Positions 9,796 to 19,334 of a stretch of DNA of 64,000 nucleotides are shown in pieces. The notes under the pieces are model-generated. The model made no database searches. It had not been told where the DNA came from and saw nothing but the letters and a program-made list of their open reading frames with translations. The DNA comes from Pseudonocardiaceae bacterium. GTDB lineage: Bacteria > Actinomycetota > Actinomycetes > Mycobacteriales > Pseudonocardiaceae. Each line of letters opens with the position of its first letter. Positions within the stretch are counted from its first letter, which is position 1. Made by a program: the position numbers and the translations under genes. The DNA lies in the NCBI GenBank assembly GCA_009377865.1, contig WHTH01000011.1, positions 1 to 64,000 on the forward strand, written 5' to 3'.

Positions 9796-11358
9796 ATGAC
9801 GCCCGGGATGTCTCCCATGCTGGCCAGCCAGGGGCCTGTACCACAGGACCTGGGCTGGGCATTCGAGTTCACCTGGGACGGTGTCCGGTCGCTGGCCGAT
9901 GTAGGGCCGGCCGGGGTACGCCTCGTCGGCGGTGACAGGCGCGCCATCGCGACCAGGTACCCGGAACTCGACGCGCTGCCCGCGCTCACCCGGCGCCGCC
10001 GCATCCTGCTGGACGGCAAGATCGTGGCGCTGGATGCCTGCGGCAGGCCCAGCTTCTCGAGGCTGCAGCAACGGATGAACCTGCAGCGGCCCTCGTCCAG
10101 GGTGCTGCGGCGCGTCCCCGTCGCCTACTACGTGTTCGACCTGTTGCGTCTCGACGACCACCCCACCCTCGAGCTGCCCTACCGGCGGCGCCGCGAGCTA
10201 TTGGAGGAACTCGATCTCGCAGGTGGTCCCGTGGTGGTGCCGCCGTATTTCCCGGACGTGGACGGGCAGGCGGTGCTGGACACCGCCTTGGAGTACGGCC
10301 TGTCCGGCGTGGTCGCCAAGCGTGTCAACTCCAGTTACCAGCCCGGCCGGCGCTCGCGAAGCTGGGTGGCGACCGCGCTGCGCCGCAGCCAGGAGGTCGT
10401 CGTGGGAGGCTGGGTGCCCGGCCGAACCGGCGCTGGGTCCACGCCCGCCTCGCTGTTGGTGGGTGTGCCCACCGAGCGGGGCCTGCGCTACGCAGGCCAG
10501 GTCGGCACCGGCTTCACCGATGCCGGGCGCCGCGAGCTGGGCGACCGGCTGAGCAGCATGGCTCGGCCTACGAGCCCGTTCATCGATGATGCACCCCAGC
10601 GAGCCGCTCGCGACGCACAGTGGGTCGCTCCCGAACTGCTGGGCGAGGTGTCCTACCGGCAGTGGACAGCGCACGGGCGCCTCGGTCACCCGACCTGGCT
10701 GGGCCTGCGCCGAGGCAAGCACCCCGCAGCGGTGCAGGCACCGGTAGTCCTGCACGCCGGCCCGACCCGGCAGGGCGCCGACGAGCGGAAGCTGAGGGAG
10801 GCGGTGCGGCGGGCCCCCGCCGAGGTTGATGCGCACCGCGTCAGCCCGCATTTCCTCTACAACGCACTGACCACCATCGCGGCCCTGATACGCACCGATC
10901 CGCCCAGGGCACGGGAGCTGCTCGCCGAGTTCGCAGGCTTCACCCGCTACACCTTCCGCTCCACCGAGCTCACGACGCTCGCCGGCGAGCTCGAGAACGT
11001 TGAGCGCTACCTGGTGTTGGAGCAGGCCCGGCTCGACGAAAGGCTCCAGGTCACGCTCCGAACCGACGCTGCGGTGCTGCCGGTCGCACTGCCGTTCCTG
11101 GCACTGCAGCAGGTGGTCGCCAACGCCGTGGGCAACGGCATCGAGGAGGTACCGGCCGGCGGCACGGTCGCTATCTCGGCCGTCGAGATGGGCAGCGACT
11201 GTCTGATCACCGTCACCGACGACGGCCCGGGCGGTGAGCCCGACCTCGGTGACGTCGACAAGCGAGTGCGCGCCGCGTTCGGCGACGGGTACGGCCTGAT
11301 AGTCGACCGCGCCGCCGACACGGGCACCACGGTCAGGCTGCGGGTGCCCGGAGCGTAA
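9796..11358 (+). CDS. Fusion of degenerate ATP-dependent DNA ligase and LytS-type histidine kinase
   Basis: A continuous 520-residue frame joins two unrelated domains. Residues ~1-315 follow the LigD-type ligase fold: nucleotidyltransferase with VFDLLRLDD (motif III) and GVVAKR (motif IV), then an OB fold with RYAGQVGTGFT and GHPTWLGLR. The catalytic residues are altered. Motif I reads TWDGVR where the AMP-accepting lysine should be (Thr26), motif IV lacks its glutamate, and motif V reads WVAT, not WLKxK. Residues ~325-520 match LytS/YehU kinases: HRVSPHFLYNAL with phosphoacceptor-type His352, a degenerate N-box ANAVGNG (Asn443) and the ATP-lid motif DDGPGG. No response regulator is adjacent. 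The gene converges on Ku with an 8-nt gap. Ligation is unlikely; a DNA-linked sensing role is only inference. Confidence 0.85.
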   Translation: MTPGMSPMLASQGPVPQDLGWAFEFTWDGVRSLADVGPAGVRLVGGDRRAIATRYPELDALPALTRRRRILLDGKIVALDACGRPSFSRLQQRMNLQRPSSRVLRRVPVAYYVFDLLRLDDHPTLELPYRRRRELLEELDLAGGPVVVPPYFPDVDGQAVLDTALEYGLSGVVAKRVNSSYQPGRRSRSWVATALRRSQEVVVGGWVPGRTGAGSTPASLLVGVPTERGLRYAGQVGTGFTDAGRRELGDRLSSMARPTSPFIDDAPQRAARDAQWVAPELLGEVSYRQWTAHGRLGHPTWLGLRRGKHPAAVQAPVVLHAGPTRQGADERKLREAVRRAPAEVDAHRVSPHFLYNALTTIAALIRTDPPRARELLAEFAGFTRYTFRSTELTTLAGELENVERYLVLEQARLDERLQVTLRTDAAVLPVALPFLALQQVVANAVGNGIEEVPAGGTVAISAVEMGSDCLITVTDDGPGGEPDLGDVDKRVRAAFGDGYGLIVDRAADTGTTVRLRVPGA

Positions 11359-11366
11359 GGGCGGCG

Positions 11367-12251
11367 TCATGCGCGGCGCCGGGACCGTCCCCCCGTCTTG
11401 CCGGCCGAGTCTGCCGCCTCACCCTTCTTGCCTCCCGCGGGCTTGCGGGTTGTCTTCGATTGCTTGCGCCCGGAGCGACTCGATGCCTCCTCGACGCTGC
11501 GCTGCAGCGCGGTCAGCAGGTCGGTGACCGCCTCTGCTGTGGAAGAGCTCGCCGCGGGCGCCGGGTGCGCACCGCCGTGCCGGCGCTTGTGGTCGATCAG
11601 CTCCTCCATGGCCCTGGTGTATTCGTCGTCGAACCGTTCCGGCTCGAAGTCGGCCCTGAGGGTCCCGACCAGGGTGGCAGCCATCTGCAGCTCTTGTGCC
11701 CGCAGCTCCGCCTCGTCGCGGAGCACCGGGAAGTCCGGTTCGCGAACCTCGTCCGGCCACAGCAGCGTCTGCAGCACGATCACCGCACCCCGCACCCGCA
11801 ACAGCGCCAGGGTCTCCCGCTTCCGCAGCGTCACCTTGGCCACCGCCATCCGGTCGGCCTCGAGTAGCGCCTCCCGCAGCAGCGCGTAAGGCTTGACCGC
11901 CTTGGGATCGGGCTCCAGGTAGTAGCTGCGGTCCAGCAACAGCGGGTCCACCTGCTCGCCGGGGACGAACTCCAGCACCGAGATCTCCCGGGCGGTCCCG
12001 CCGGGCAGGCTGGCCATGTCCTCGTCGTCGAGCGTCACCACCTCGCCGTCGACGGTCTCGTGCCCCCTGACGATGTCCTCGTACGGAACCTCAGCACCGC
12101 AGAGCTCACAGAACCGCTTGTAGCGGATCCGCCCACCGTCGGGCTCGTGTACCTGGTGGAACCGCACGTCGTGGCTCGCCGTCGCCGCGTACAGCCGCAC
12201 CGGCACGCTGACCAACCCGAAGGACACCACCCCAGACCAGATCGCGCGCAT
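11367..12251 (-). CDS. ku: Non-homologous end-joining protein Ku
   Basis: Homodimeric DNA-end-binding protein of bacterial NHEJ, 294 residues. The Ku beta-barrel begins IWSGVVSFGLVSVPVRLY and continues through RYKRFCELCGAEV and LEPDPKAVKPYALL. The bridge region is LLWPDEVREPDFP. The C-terminal ~60 residues are rich in Lys, Arg and Ser, as in other actinobacterial Ku proteins, where the tail contacts DNA and LigD. It converges on the ligase-kinase fusion and is downstream of coaBC across 258 bp. That spacer holds no convincing gene but is long enough for an independent promoter. A functional LigD polymerase-ligase would have to be elsewhere. Confidence 0.95.
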   Translation of the reverse strand: MRAIWSGVVSFGLVSVPVRLYAATASHDVRFHQVHEPDGGRIRYKRFCELCGAEVPYEDIVRGHETVDGEVVTLDDEDMASLPGGTAREISVLEFVPGEQVDPLLLDRSYYLEPDPKAVKPYALLREALLEADRMAVAKVTLRKRETLALLRVRGAVIVLQTLLWPDEVREPDFPVLRDEAELRAQELQMAATLVGTLRADFEPERFDDEYTRAMEELIDHKRRHGGAHPAPAASSSTAEAVTDLLTALQRSVEEASSRSGRKQSKTTRKPAGGKKGEAADSAGKTGGRSRRRA

Positions 12252-12509
12252 GCCGTCACCCCTTCTGATGACACCTTCCCGATCGCACCCTCCGCGTGGT
12301 GCGTGCTTCTCGGGTGTCTAGTAACCAGGATGAGCCTGTGCGACCGATGCTCGCCACCCCCGGGCGATGACCGGAGGGGCCGCTGTGGCTACCGCGCCGG
12401 CGTCCGCGACGACCTGGCCGGTGTTGACCATGGCCTCCACCGCAACGCGACGTTCGGGCAATGTCACTGCCGCAAACGCCGCGTTCAGGCAGCCAGCCTC
12501 ACGAGCGAC

Positions 12510-13745
12510 TCAGGACCGGGACAGCCGCTGCGCCACCGCGTCCCAGAGCTGCGCGGCGAGCAACGCCTTCGGGCCCTCGGGCAGGACGGTTTCCGAGCCG
12601 TCTGCGGCCAGCAGCCATCCGCCGTTGTCGGCGACCTCGAAGGCCAACCCCTCACCGACCGCGTTGACCACCAGCAGGTCGCATCCCTTACGCGCCAGCT
12701 TGGCCCGGGCATGCTCGAGCACCCCCGACCGTGAGTCACCGGTCTCGGCGGCGAAGCCCACGACGAGCTGGCCGTCCGGACGCTGCGCGGCCAGCTCGGC
12801 CAGCACGTCCGGATTGGTCGTCAGCGCGACCGGCGCCGGCTCGTCCCCGGTTTTCTTGATCTTGCTGCTGCGCGCCTGCGCCGGCCGGAAGTCCGCGACC
12901 GCGGCGGCCATCACCACCACGTCCGCGACCGCGGCGGCGGTCAGCACCGCGTCACGCAACTGCCGCGCCGTCCCGACCCGGACCACCTCGACCCCTGCCG
13001 GGTCGCCGAGGTCGGCGGTGTGAGCGGCGATCAGCGTCACCTGGGCGCCCCGCTGCGCGGCGACCCTCGCCAGCGCGTAACCCTGCCTGCCCGAGGACCG
13101 GTTACCCAGCCAGCGCACCGGATCGAGGGGCTCGCGGGTCCCGCCGGCCGAGACCACCACGCGGCGACCGGCCAGGTCGTAGGGCAACGCGTCGGGGCGC
13201 ACGAGCAGCAGCTCGGTCAGCTCGAGGATCTCGGCCGGGTCCGGCAGCCGGCCCGGTCCGGTGTCGGTGCCGGTGAGCCGGCCGGACGCGGGTTCGAGCA
13301 CCACGGCGCCGCGCGAGCGCAGCAACCCCACGTTGTCGACCACGGCGGGGTGCTCCCACATCTCGGTGTGCATGGCCGGCGCGAACAGCACCGGGCAGCG
13401 AGCGGTGAGTAGCGTGGCCGTGAGCAGGTCGTCAGCGCGGCCGTGCGCCACCCGGGCCAGCAGGTCGGCAGTCGCCGGAGCGACGAGAACCAGGTCTGCG
13501 CCTTGTCCCAGCCGCACATGCGGCACCTCGGGGACATTGTCGAAGACGTCGTGACGCACCGGCAGCCCGGACAGCGCCTCGAAGGTGGCTGCACCGACGA
13601 AGTTCAGCGCCGATTCGGTGGGCACCACCCGCACCTGGTGGCCTGCCTCGGTGAGCCCACGCAGCACCTCGCAGGCCTTGTAAGCGGCGATCCCGCCCCC
13701 GACACCGAGGACGATTCGCCGCGGCTCGGCGTGACCCTCGGTCAC
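12510..13745 (-). CDS. coaBC: Bifunctional phosphopantothenoylcysteine decarboxylase / phosphopantothenate-cysteine ligase
   Basis: Catalyses two consecutive steps of coenzyme A synthesis. The N-terminal CoaC flavoprotein domain shows [18 protein letters not shown], the [20 protein letters not shown] region and [14 protein letters not shown]. The CoaB domain shows [20 protein letters not shown], the dimerisation and CTP-binding KIKK, and the nucleotide-binding segment AAETGD. Length (411) is normal. The GTG start overlaps the rpoZ stop by 4 nt (GTGA). In many actinobacteria metK and priA follow it directly; here Ku, the ligase-kinase fusion and a DUF2786 gene intervene and metK is not seen. 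Confidence 0.96.
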   Translation of the reverse strand: MTEGHAEPRRIVLGVGGGIAAYKACEVLRGLTEAGHQVRVVPTESALNFVGAATFEALSGLPVRHDVFDNVPEVPHVRLGQGADLVLVAPATADLLARVAHGRADDLLTATLLTARCPVLFAPAMHTEMWEHPAVVDNVGLLRSRGAVVLEPASGRLTGTDTGPGRLPDPAEILELTELLLVRPDALPYDLAGRRVVVSAGGTREPLDPVRWLGNRSSGRQGYALARVAAQRGAQVTLIAAHTADLGDPAGVEVVRVGTARQLRDAVLTAAAVADVVVMAAAVADFRPAQARSSKIKKTGDEPAPVALTTNPDVLAELAAQRPDGQLVVGFAAETGDSRSGVLEHARAKLARKGCDLLVVNAVGEGLAFEVADNGGWLLAADGSETVLPEGPKALLAAQLWDAVAQRLSRS

Positions 13746-14032
13746 TCGCCTTCGGTGTGCTCGAGGAGCCCGCTGTGGATCTCGCGCAGCGCGATCGACA
13801 GCGGCTTCTCCCGAGTGCCCGGTTCCACCAGCGGGCCGACGTACTCGAGCAGGCCCTCACCGAGCTGCGCGTAGTAGTCGTTGATCTGCCTGGCCCGCTT
13901 GGCTGAGTAGATCACCAGCGCGTACTTCGAGCTGACCTTGTCCAGCAGGTCGTCGATGGGGGGGTTGGTGATGCCCTCGGGGACGGTCACCGCCGGCGCG
14001 CCCAGCGCGCCGAGGTCGGCGGGGATGCTCAC
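13742..14032 (-). CDS. rpoZ: RNA polymerase omega subunit
   Basis: Small assembly subunit of RNA polymerase, 96 residues. The omega core is plain: [20 protein letters not shown], the [10 protein letters not shown] helix, and [11 protein letters not shown] near the C-terminus. The start is the GTG at 14032 with AGGAG about 8 nt upstream. An ATG 7 nt upstream of it is out of frame. The gene sits between gmk and coaBC, the arrangement common in actinobacteria, and its stop overlaps the coaBC start. Confidence 0.96.
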   Translation of the reverse strand: MSIPADLGALGAPAVTVPEGITNPPIDDLLDKVSSKYALVIYSAKRARQINDYYAQLGEGLLEYVGPLVEPGTREKPLSIALREIHSGLLEHTEGE

Positions 14033-14067
14033 TCATTCGCTCCTGAATTGTCTAGGAAGGCGGCAGC

Positions 14068-14682
14068 TCAGCCGGCGGTTCCTGACCGGCCACCGTCCAT
14101 CAAGGTTACCAATTCCTCGGCAGCGCGCCCCACATCGTCGTTGAGCACGGTCGCGTCGAACTCCGCCGCGGCCTCCAGCTCGGTCCGCGCCACCGCCAGC
14201 CGGCGGCCCAGCACTGCCGGGTCCTCGGTTCCCCGGCCCGACAGTCGGTCCACAAGCTCCTTCCAGGACGGTGGAGCGAGCAGCACCAGCAGCGCATCGG
14301 ACATCGCCGCACGGACCTGCCGGGCTCCCTGCAGCTCGATCTCGAGCAGCGCTGGGCGCCCTGCCTCCAGCGCCCGGCGCACCGGCGCGACCGGCGTGCC
14401 GTAGCCGTTGCCCGCGTACTCCGCGTGCTCCAGGAACTGCCCGGAGGCGACCATCTCGGCGAACGTGTCACGGTCGACGAAGTAGTAGTGCTCACCATCC
14501 TGCTCGCCCGACCGCGGCGGCCTGGTCGTCACCGACACGCTGGCGAAGATCTCAGGCCTACGGCGGCGTACCTCGCTCACCACGCTGGATTTCCCCACCC
14601 CAGAGGGGCCAGCGACGACGGTGAGCCGCGACCTGCCGGTCGTGGGCCACCTTGGCTGCTCCGCCGTCTCCGCGCTGTTCAC
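14068..14682 (-). CDS. gmk: Guanylate kinase
   Basis: Phosphorylates GMP to GDP. The P-loop is VAGPSGVGKSSVV, the GMP-binding segments are SVTTRPPRSGEQDGEHYYFV and LEHAEYAGNGYGTP, and LEIELQGARQVRA follows. The GTG at 14682 gives 204 residues and starts 25 nt after the mihF stop, but the purine-rich AGGAGAGA lies very close to it, so the exact start is uncertain. A longer reading frame would overlap mihF. It is part of mihF-gmk-rpoZ-coaBC. Confidence 0.93.
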   Translation of the reverse strand: MNSAETAEQPRWPTTGRSRLTVVAGPSGVGKSSVVSEVRRRRPEIFASVSVTTRPPRSGEQDGEHYYFVDRDTFAEMVASGQFLEHAEYAGNGYGTPVAPVRRALEAGRPALLEIELQGARQVRAAMSDALLVLLAPPSWKELVDRLSGRGTEDPAVLGRRLAVARTELEAAAEFDATVLNDDVGRAAEELVTLMDGGRSGTAG

Positions 14683-14707
14683 TCTCTCCTGGTCACTCGT
14701 CCTGCCC

Positions 14708-15025
14708 TCAGTCGTCGCTGAACTCGGTGAGCAGCGCCTTGCGCTGTCGCTCACCGAGACCGCGCAGCCGTCGGCTCGGCGCGATCTCCAGCCGTTCCAT
14801 GATCTGCTGGGCGCGGACCTTGCCCACGCCCGGCAACGCCTCGAGCAGCGCCGACACCTTCATCTTGCCCAGGGTCTCGTCGTTGTCGGCGTTGTCGAGG
14901 ACCTCGTTGAGGTTGGTCCCGCCACGCTTGAGGCGTTCCTTGAGCTCGGCCCGGGCGCGGCGGGCGGCGGCCGCCTTCTCCAGTGCAGCGGCCCGCTGCT
15001 CCTCGGTCAGCTCGGGAAGGGCCAC
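14708..15025 (-). CDS. mihF: Actinobacterial integration host factor (mIHF/sIHF)
   Basis: Nucleoid-associated DNA-binding protein of 105 residues, the actinobacterial-specific IHF, unrelated to the HU/IHF fold. The N-terminal helix MALPELTEEQRAAALEKAAA is followed by RRARAELKERLKRGGTNL and the helix-two-turns-helix region LEALPGVGKVRAQQIMERL, which contacts DNA. The length agrees with known members. The GTG start at 15025 has GGAGGAG just upstream. It leads the mihF-gmk-rpoZ-coaBC group and is separated from the pyrF end by about 120 bp, enough for its own promoter. A weak hairpin (TACCCC/GGGGTA, 15102-15121) lies in that spacer. Confidence 0.95.
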   Translation of the reverse strand: MALPELTEEQRAAALEKAAAARRARAELKERLKRGGTNLNEVLDNADNDETLGKMKVSALLEALPGVGKVRAQQIMERLEIAPSRRLRGLGERQRKALLTEFSDD

Positions 15026-15148
15026 GGTCTCCTCCGTCGGTATTCGATGTTTCTGGTGTGATGGGGTCGGATCGGTGCGGCGACCGTACCCATCACGGCG
15101 CTACCCCCTCAACGCGGGGTACCCGCGCCGACCTGCCATGACGCCAGA

Positions 15149-16000
15149 TCATCGGATCACGAGGGCGGCTTGGTCGCGAACGCGCAGCGCCGCATCCGCC
15201 AGCGCCGCCTGATCCGGGCCGTGCCGCAGCACGTCCCGGGCTGTCGCAGGCAGGACGGAACGGACCGCGGGTCCGAACAGTCGTGGCAGATCGGTGACGG
15301 CAGCGCCCTGCGCACCCACCCCGGGCGCCAGCACTGGGCCATTCAGCGCGCCGAGGTCCAGCCCGGTGGTCTCGACGGTGGCGCCGGCGACGATGCCGAC
15401 GTGGCCCTGCGGGCTCGCTCCCGAGTTGGCAGCGGCCACCGTGTCCACAACCTGCTGCGCGACGCTGCATCCATCTCGCGGTCCCCCCCGCGTTTGGGCT
15501 CGCTGCACCACCGCGCCCTCGGGGTTGGAGGTCAGCGCGAGCACGAAAATGCCCCGCCCGGTGCGTTCGGCGAGCTCGACCGCGGGTGCCAGCGCGCCGG
15601 TTCCGAGATAGGGCGACAGCGTCACGGCATCGGCGGCCAGCGGCGCCGCGTCGTCGAGGTAGGCCTGCGCGTAGGCGGTCATGGTCGACCCGATGTCGCC
15701 CCGCTTGACATCGAGCAGCACCAGCGCACCGGCCTCCCGGGCGCGCGACAGCACCCGTTCCAGTACCGCGATGCCGCGCGAGCCGTGCCGCTCGAAGAAC
15801 GCCGACTGCGGCTTGAGCACGGCGATCCGTGCTGCCAGCGCGTCGACGGCGGTCAGCGCGAAACGCTCCAGCCCGCCGGCATCGTCGGGCATTCCCCACG
15901 CGTCGAGCAGCCCGGGGTGCGGGTCGATCCCGACGCACAGCGGCCCGCGGTCGGCGACCGCGGCAGCCAGTCGCGCGCCGAACCCGCCCTTATGGTCCAT
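15149..16000 (-). CDS. pyrF: Orotidine 5'-phosphate decarboxylase (type 2)
   Basis: Final step of UMP synthesis. The type 2 (mycobacterial-like) family is indicated by [16 protein letters not shown], the catalytic block [16 protein letters not shown] with the Asp-Lys-Asp network, and [11 protein letters not shown] for phosphate binding. The ATG at 16000 gives 283 residues and overlaps the carB stop by 11 nt, consistent with translational coupling in the pyr operon. The gene is the last of that operon in this window. Confidence 0.94.
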   Translation of the reverse strand: MDHKGGFGARLAAAVADRGPLCVGIDPHPGLLDAWGMPDDAGGLERFALTAVDALAARIAVLKPQSAFFERHGSRGIAVLERVLSRAREAGALVLLDVKRGDIGSTMTAYAQAYLDDAAPLAADAVTLSPYLGTGALAPAVELAERTGRGIFVLALTSNPEGAVVQRAQTRGGPRDGCSVAQQVVDTVAAANSGASPQGHVGIVAGATVETTGLDLGALNGPVLAPGVGAQGAAVTDLPRLFGPAVRSVLPATARDVLRHGPDQAALADAALRVRDQAALVIR

Positions 16001-19000
16001 TGCGCGCCCGCCACAGCGCGGCGTGCAGCGCCTGCAGCGGTGCCACCGCGATCGTCCCTCGCAGCACTGCCTCGATGCCCTGCACGGCCGCGGTGGCACC
16101 CTGCACCGTGGTGATGCAGGGGATGTCGCGGGCCACCGCCGCAGTGCGGATCTCGTAGCCGTCCACCCGGGGTCCTCGGTTGCCGTAGGGCGTGTTGATG
16201 ATCATATCTATCCGCCCGGCGACGATCTCCTCGACGATGTTGCCGCTGCCCTCGAAGTGCTTGCGCACGACCGTGGCTGGGATTCCGTTGCGGCGCAGCG
16301 TGTTCGCGGTGCCCGAGGTGGCCAGCACCTCGAAGCCGAGGTCGGCCAGCCGCTTGACGGGGAACACCAGCGCGCGCTTGTCGCGGTTGGCCACCGAGAC
16401 GAACACCCGTCCCGAGGTCGGCAGCGACCCGTAGGCAGCCGCCTGCGACTTGGCGAACGCCTCGCCGAAGCTGACGTCGATGCCCATCACCTCGCCGGTG
16501 GACTTCATCTCGGGGCCGAGCAGCGAGTCGACCCCGAGGCCCTCCGGGGTGCGGAAGCGGTGGAACGGCAACACGGCCTCCTTGACCGCGACCGGGGCGT
16601 CGGCGGGCAGATCGCCGCCGTCGCCGCGCGACGGCAGCATGCCCTCGGTGCGCAACGCTGCGATCGTCGCGCCGAGCATCACGCGCGCCGCGGCCTTGGC
16701 CAGCGGCACCGCGGTCGCCTTGGACACGAACGGGACGGTCCGCGATGCCCGCGGGTTGGCCTCGAGCACGTAGAGCACGTCGTCCTTGAGCGCGTACTGC
16801 ACGTTGAGCAGGCCACGGACTCCGACACCGCGCGCGATCGCCTCTGTCGACGCGCGCACCGCGGCGAGGTCGCTGTCGCCGAGCGCGATCGGAGGCAGCG
16901 CACAGGAGGAGTCGCCGGAATGGATACCGGCCTCCTCGATGTGCTCCATGATCCCGCCCAGGTAGACCTCGTCGCCGTCGCACAGCGCGTCGACGTCGAT
17001 CTCGATGGCGTCGTCGAGGAAGCGGTCCACCAGCACCGGGTGCTCCGGGGTGACCTCGGTGGCTTTGGCGATGTAGCCGGCCAGCGAGTCCTCGTCGTAG
17101 ACGATCTCCATGCCGCGCCCACCGAGCACGTAGGAGGGGCGCACCAGCACGGGGTAGCCGATCGACTCGGCGATCTTGCGGGCCTCGGTGAACGAGGTCG
17201 CGGTGCCGTAGGCGGGGGCGGGTAGCCCGGCACGGTCGAGCAGCTCACCGAACGAGCCGCGGTGCTCGGCCAGGTGGATCGCCTCGGGCGGCGTTCCGAC
17301 GATGGGTACCCCGGCGTCGGACAGCCGCTGCGCGAGGCCCAGCGGGGTCTGCCCGCCGAGCTGCACGATCACCCCCGCAACCGTGCCCGACGCGCGCTCC
17401 GCGTCGACGACCTCGAGCACGTCCTCGAACGTCAACGGCTCGAAGTAGAGCCGGTCGGAGGTGTCGTAGTCGGTCGAGACCGTCTCCGGGTTGCAGTTGA
17501 TCATGACGGTCTCGTAGCCGCGCCCGTCGTTGTCGGGGGCTTCGTGCAGCGCGATCGCCGCGTGCACGCAGGAGTAGTCGAACTCGATCCCCTGTCCGAT
17601 CCGGTTCGGTCCGGCGCCGAGGATGATCACCTTGGCCCGCTCGCGCTGCGGTTCGACCTCGGTCTCGGCGTGCGGGTCACTCTCGTAGGCCGAGTAGTGG
17701 TACGGCGTACGAGCGGCGAACTCCGCGGCGCAGGTGTCGACGGTCTTGTAGACCGGCCGGACGCCGAGCGAGTGCCGCAGCGCCCGCGCGGCGCGGTCGT
17801 CGGCGAGCTCCGGCCGCAACGCGGCGAGCTGGCGGTCCGAGATCCCGGCGCGCTTGACCCGTCGCAGCAGCGGCTCGTCGAGCTCCGGCGCCGTGACGAG
17901 CTCGGTCCGCAGCTCCACCAGGCCGGCGATCTGGTCGACGAACCAGCGGTCGATACCCGACGCCTGCGCCACCTCGTCGACCGACGCGCCCAGCCGCAGC
18001 GCCCGCTCGACGGTGTAGAGCCGCCCGTCGTGCGGCACCCGCAGTGCGGCCAGGTCGGAGCGCGCCGAGATGTCAGCCGGGTCTGGGGTTGTCCAGAACC
18101 CGACGGCGGGGGTTTCCATCGAGCGCAACGCCTTGTTCAGTGCTTCCGGGAAGCTGCGGCCGAGCGCCATCGCCTCGCCCACCGACTTCATCGTGGTGGT
18201 CAGCGTGGGGTCGGCGCCGGGGAACTTCTCGAACGCGAACCGGGGCACCTTGACCGCCACGTAGTCGAGTGTCGGTTCGAACGACGCGGGGGTCTCGCCG
18301 GTGATGTCGTTGGTGATCTCGTCGAGGGTGTAGCCGATGGCGAGCCTCGCGGCGATCTTGGCGATCGGGAAGCCGGTGGCCTTCGACGCCAGCGCGCTCG
18401 ACCGCGAGACCCGCGGGTTCATCTCGATGACCACGAGCCGGCCCGTCTCGGGGTGGACCGCGAACTGGATGTTGCAGCCGCCGGTGTCGACGCCGACCGC
18501 GCGCAGCACGTCGATTCCGACGTCGCGCATCTGCTGGTACTCACGGTCGGTCAGCGTCAGGGCCGGGGCGACGGTGACGCTGTCGCCGGTGTGCACGCCC
18601 ATCGGGTCGACGTTCTCGATCGAGCACACCACCACGACGTTGTCGTGGTGATCGCGCATCAGCTCGAGCTCGAACTCCTTCCAGCCAAGCACGCTCTCCT
18701 CGATGAGGACCTCGTGCACGGGCGACTCGGCCAGCCCGATCGACGCGAGCCGCTCGAGCTCGTGGGCGGTGTGAACCATGCCCGAGCCCAGCCCGCCCAT
18801 GGTGTACGAGGGGCGGATCACCACCGGCAGCCCGAGCTCGTCGACCGCGGCGCGCACCGAGTCCATCGAGGTGCACACCGCGCTGCGGGGCACCTCGGCG
18901 CCCACCGAGCACACGATGTCCTTGAACTTCAGCCGGTCCTCACCGCGCTGGATGGCGTCGATGTCGGCACCGATCAGCTCAACGCCGTACTCGGCGAGCA

Positions 19001-19334
19001 CGCCCCGCTCGTGCAGCGCCACCGCCGTGTTCAGCGCGGTCTGGCCGCCCAGCGTCGCCAGCAGTGCTGTGACGGGCGTCCCGTCCGCCCGCTCGGCGGC
19101 GATCACCTTCTCCACGAACTCCGGCGTGATCGGCTCGATGTAGGTCGCGTCGGCGAACTCCGGGTCGGTCATGATGGTCGCAGGGTTGGAGTTGACGAGG
19201 CTGACGCGCAGGCCCTCGGCGCGCAGCACCCGGCAGGCCTGCGTGCCCGAGTAGTCGAACTCGCACGCCTGACCGATCACGATCGGCCCGGAGCCGATCA
19301 CCATCACGTGCCCGATATCGTCACGCCGGGGCAT
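15990..19334 (-). CDS. carB: Carbamoyl-phosphate synthase large subunit
   Basis: Synthesises carbamoyl phosphate from bicarbonate, ATP and ammonia delivered by CarA, for arginine and pyrimidine synthesis. The 1114-residue protein has the full internally duplicated structure. The first half starts [20 protein letters not shown] and its ATP-grasp has [15 protein letters not shown]. The second half starts [20 protein letters not shown] and has [22 protein letters not shown]-terminal MGS-like allosteric domain begins at about residue 960 ([15 protein letters not shown]). Its ATG overlaps the carA stop by 1 nt (TGATG). Confidence 0.97.
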   Translation of the reverse strand: MPRRDDIGHVMVIGSGPIVIGQACEFDYSGTQACRVLRAEGLRVSLVNSNPATIMTDPEFADATYIEPITPEFVEKVIAAERADGTPVTALLATLGGQTALNTAVALHERGVLAEYGVELIGADIDAIQRGEDRLKFKDIVCSVGAEVPRSAVCTSMDSVRAAVDELGLPVVIRPSYTMGGLGSGMVHTAHELERLASIGLAESPVHEVLIEESVLGWKEFELELMRDHHDNVVVVCSIENVDPMGVHTGDSVTVAPALTLTDREYQQMRDVGIDVLRAVGVDTGGCNIQFAVHPETGRLVVIEMNPRVSRSSALASKATGFPIAKIAARLAIGYTLDEITNDITGETPASFEPTLDYVAVKVPRFAFEKFPGADPTLTTTMKSVGEAMALGRSFPEALNKALRSMETPAVGFWTTPDPADISARSDLAALRVPHDGRLYTVERALRLGASVDEVAQASGIDRWFVDQIAGLVELRTELVTAPELDEPLLRRVKRAGISDRQLAALRPELADDRAARALRHSLGVRPVYKTVDTCAAEFAARTPYHYSAYESDPHAETEVEPQRERAKVIILGAGPNRIGQGIEFDYSCVHAAIALHEAPDNDGRGYETVMINCNPETVSTDYDTSDRLYFEPLTFEDVLEVVDAERASGTVAGVIVQLGGQTPLGLAQRLSDAGVPIVGTPPEAIHLAEHRGSFGELLDRAGLPAPAYGTATSFTEARKIAESIGYPVLVRPSYVLGGRGMEIVYDEDSLAGYIAKATEVTPEHPVLVDRFLDDAIEIDVDALCDGDEVYLGGIMEHIEEAGIHSGDSSCALPPIALGDSDLAAVRASTEAIARGVGVRGLLNVQYALKDDVLYVLEANPRASRTVPFVSKATAVPLAKAAARVMLGATIAALRTEGMLPSRGDGGDLPADAPVAVKEAVLPFHRFRTPEGLGVDSLLGPEMKSTGEVMGIDVSFGEAFAKSQAAAYGSLPTSGRVFVSVANRDKRALVFPVKRLADLGFEVLATSGTANTLRRNGIPATVVRKHFEGSGNIVEEIVAGRIDMIINTPYGNRGPRVDGYEIRTAAVARDIPCITTVQGATAAVQGIEAVLRGTIAVAPLQALHAALWRARNGP

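Noticed and set aside
12330-12734. Cys-containing plus-strand frame starting MSLCDRC between Ku and coaBC
   Set aside because: Most of it is antisense to the coaBC 3' end, there is no well-spaced Shine-Dalgarno, and no domain can be recognised.
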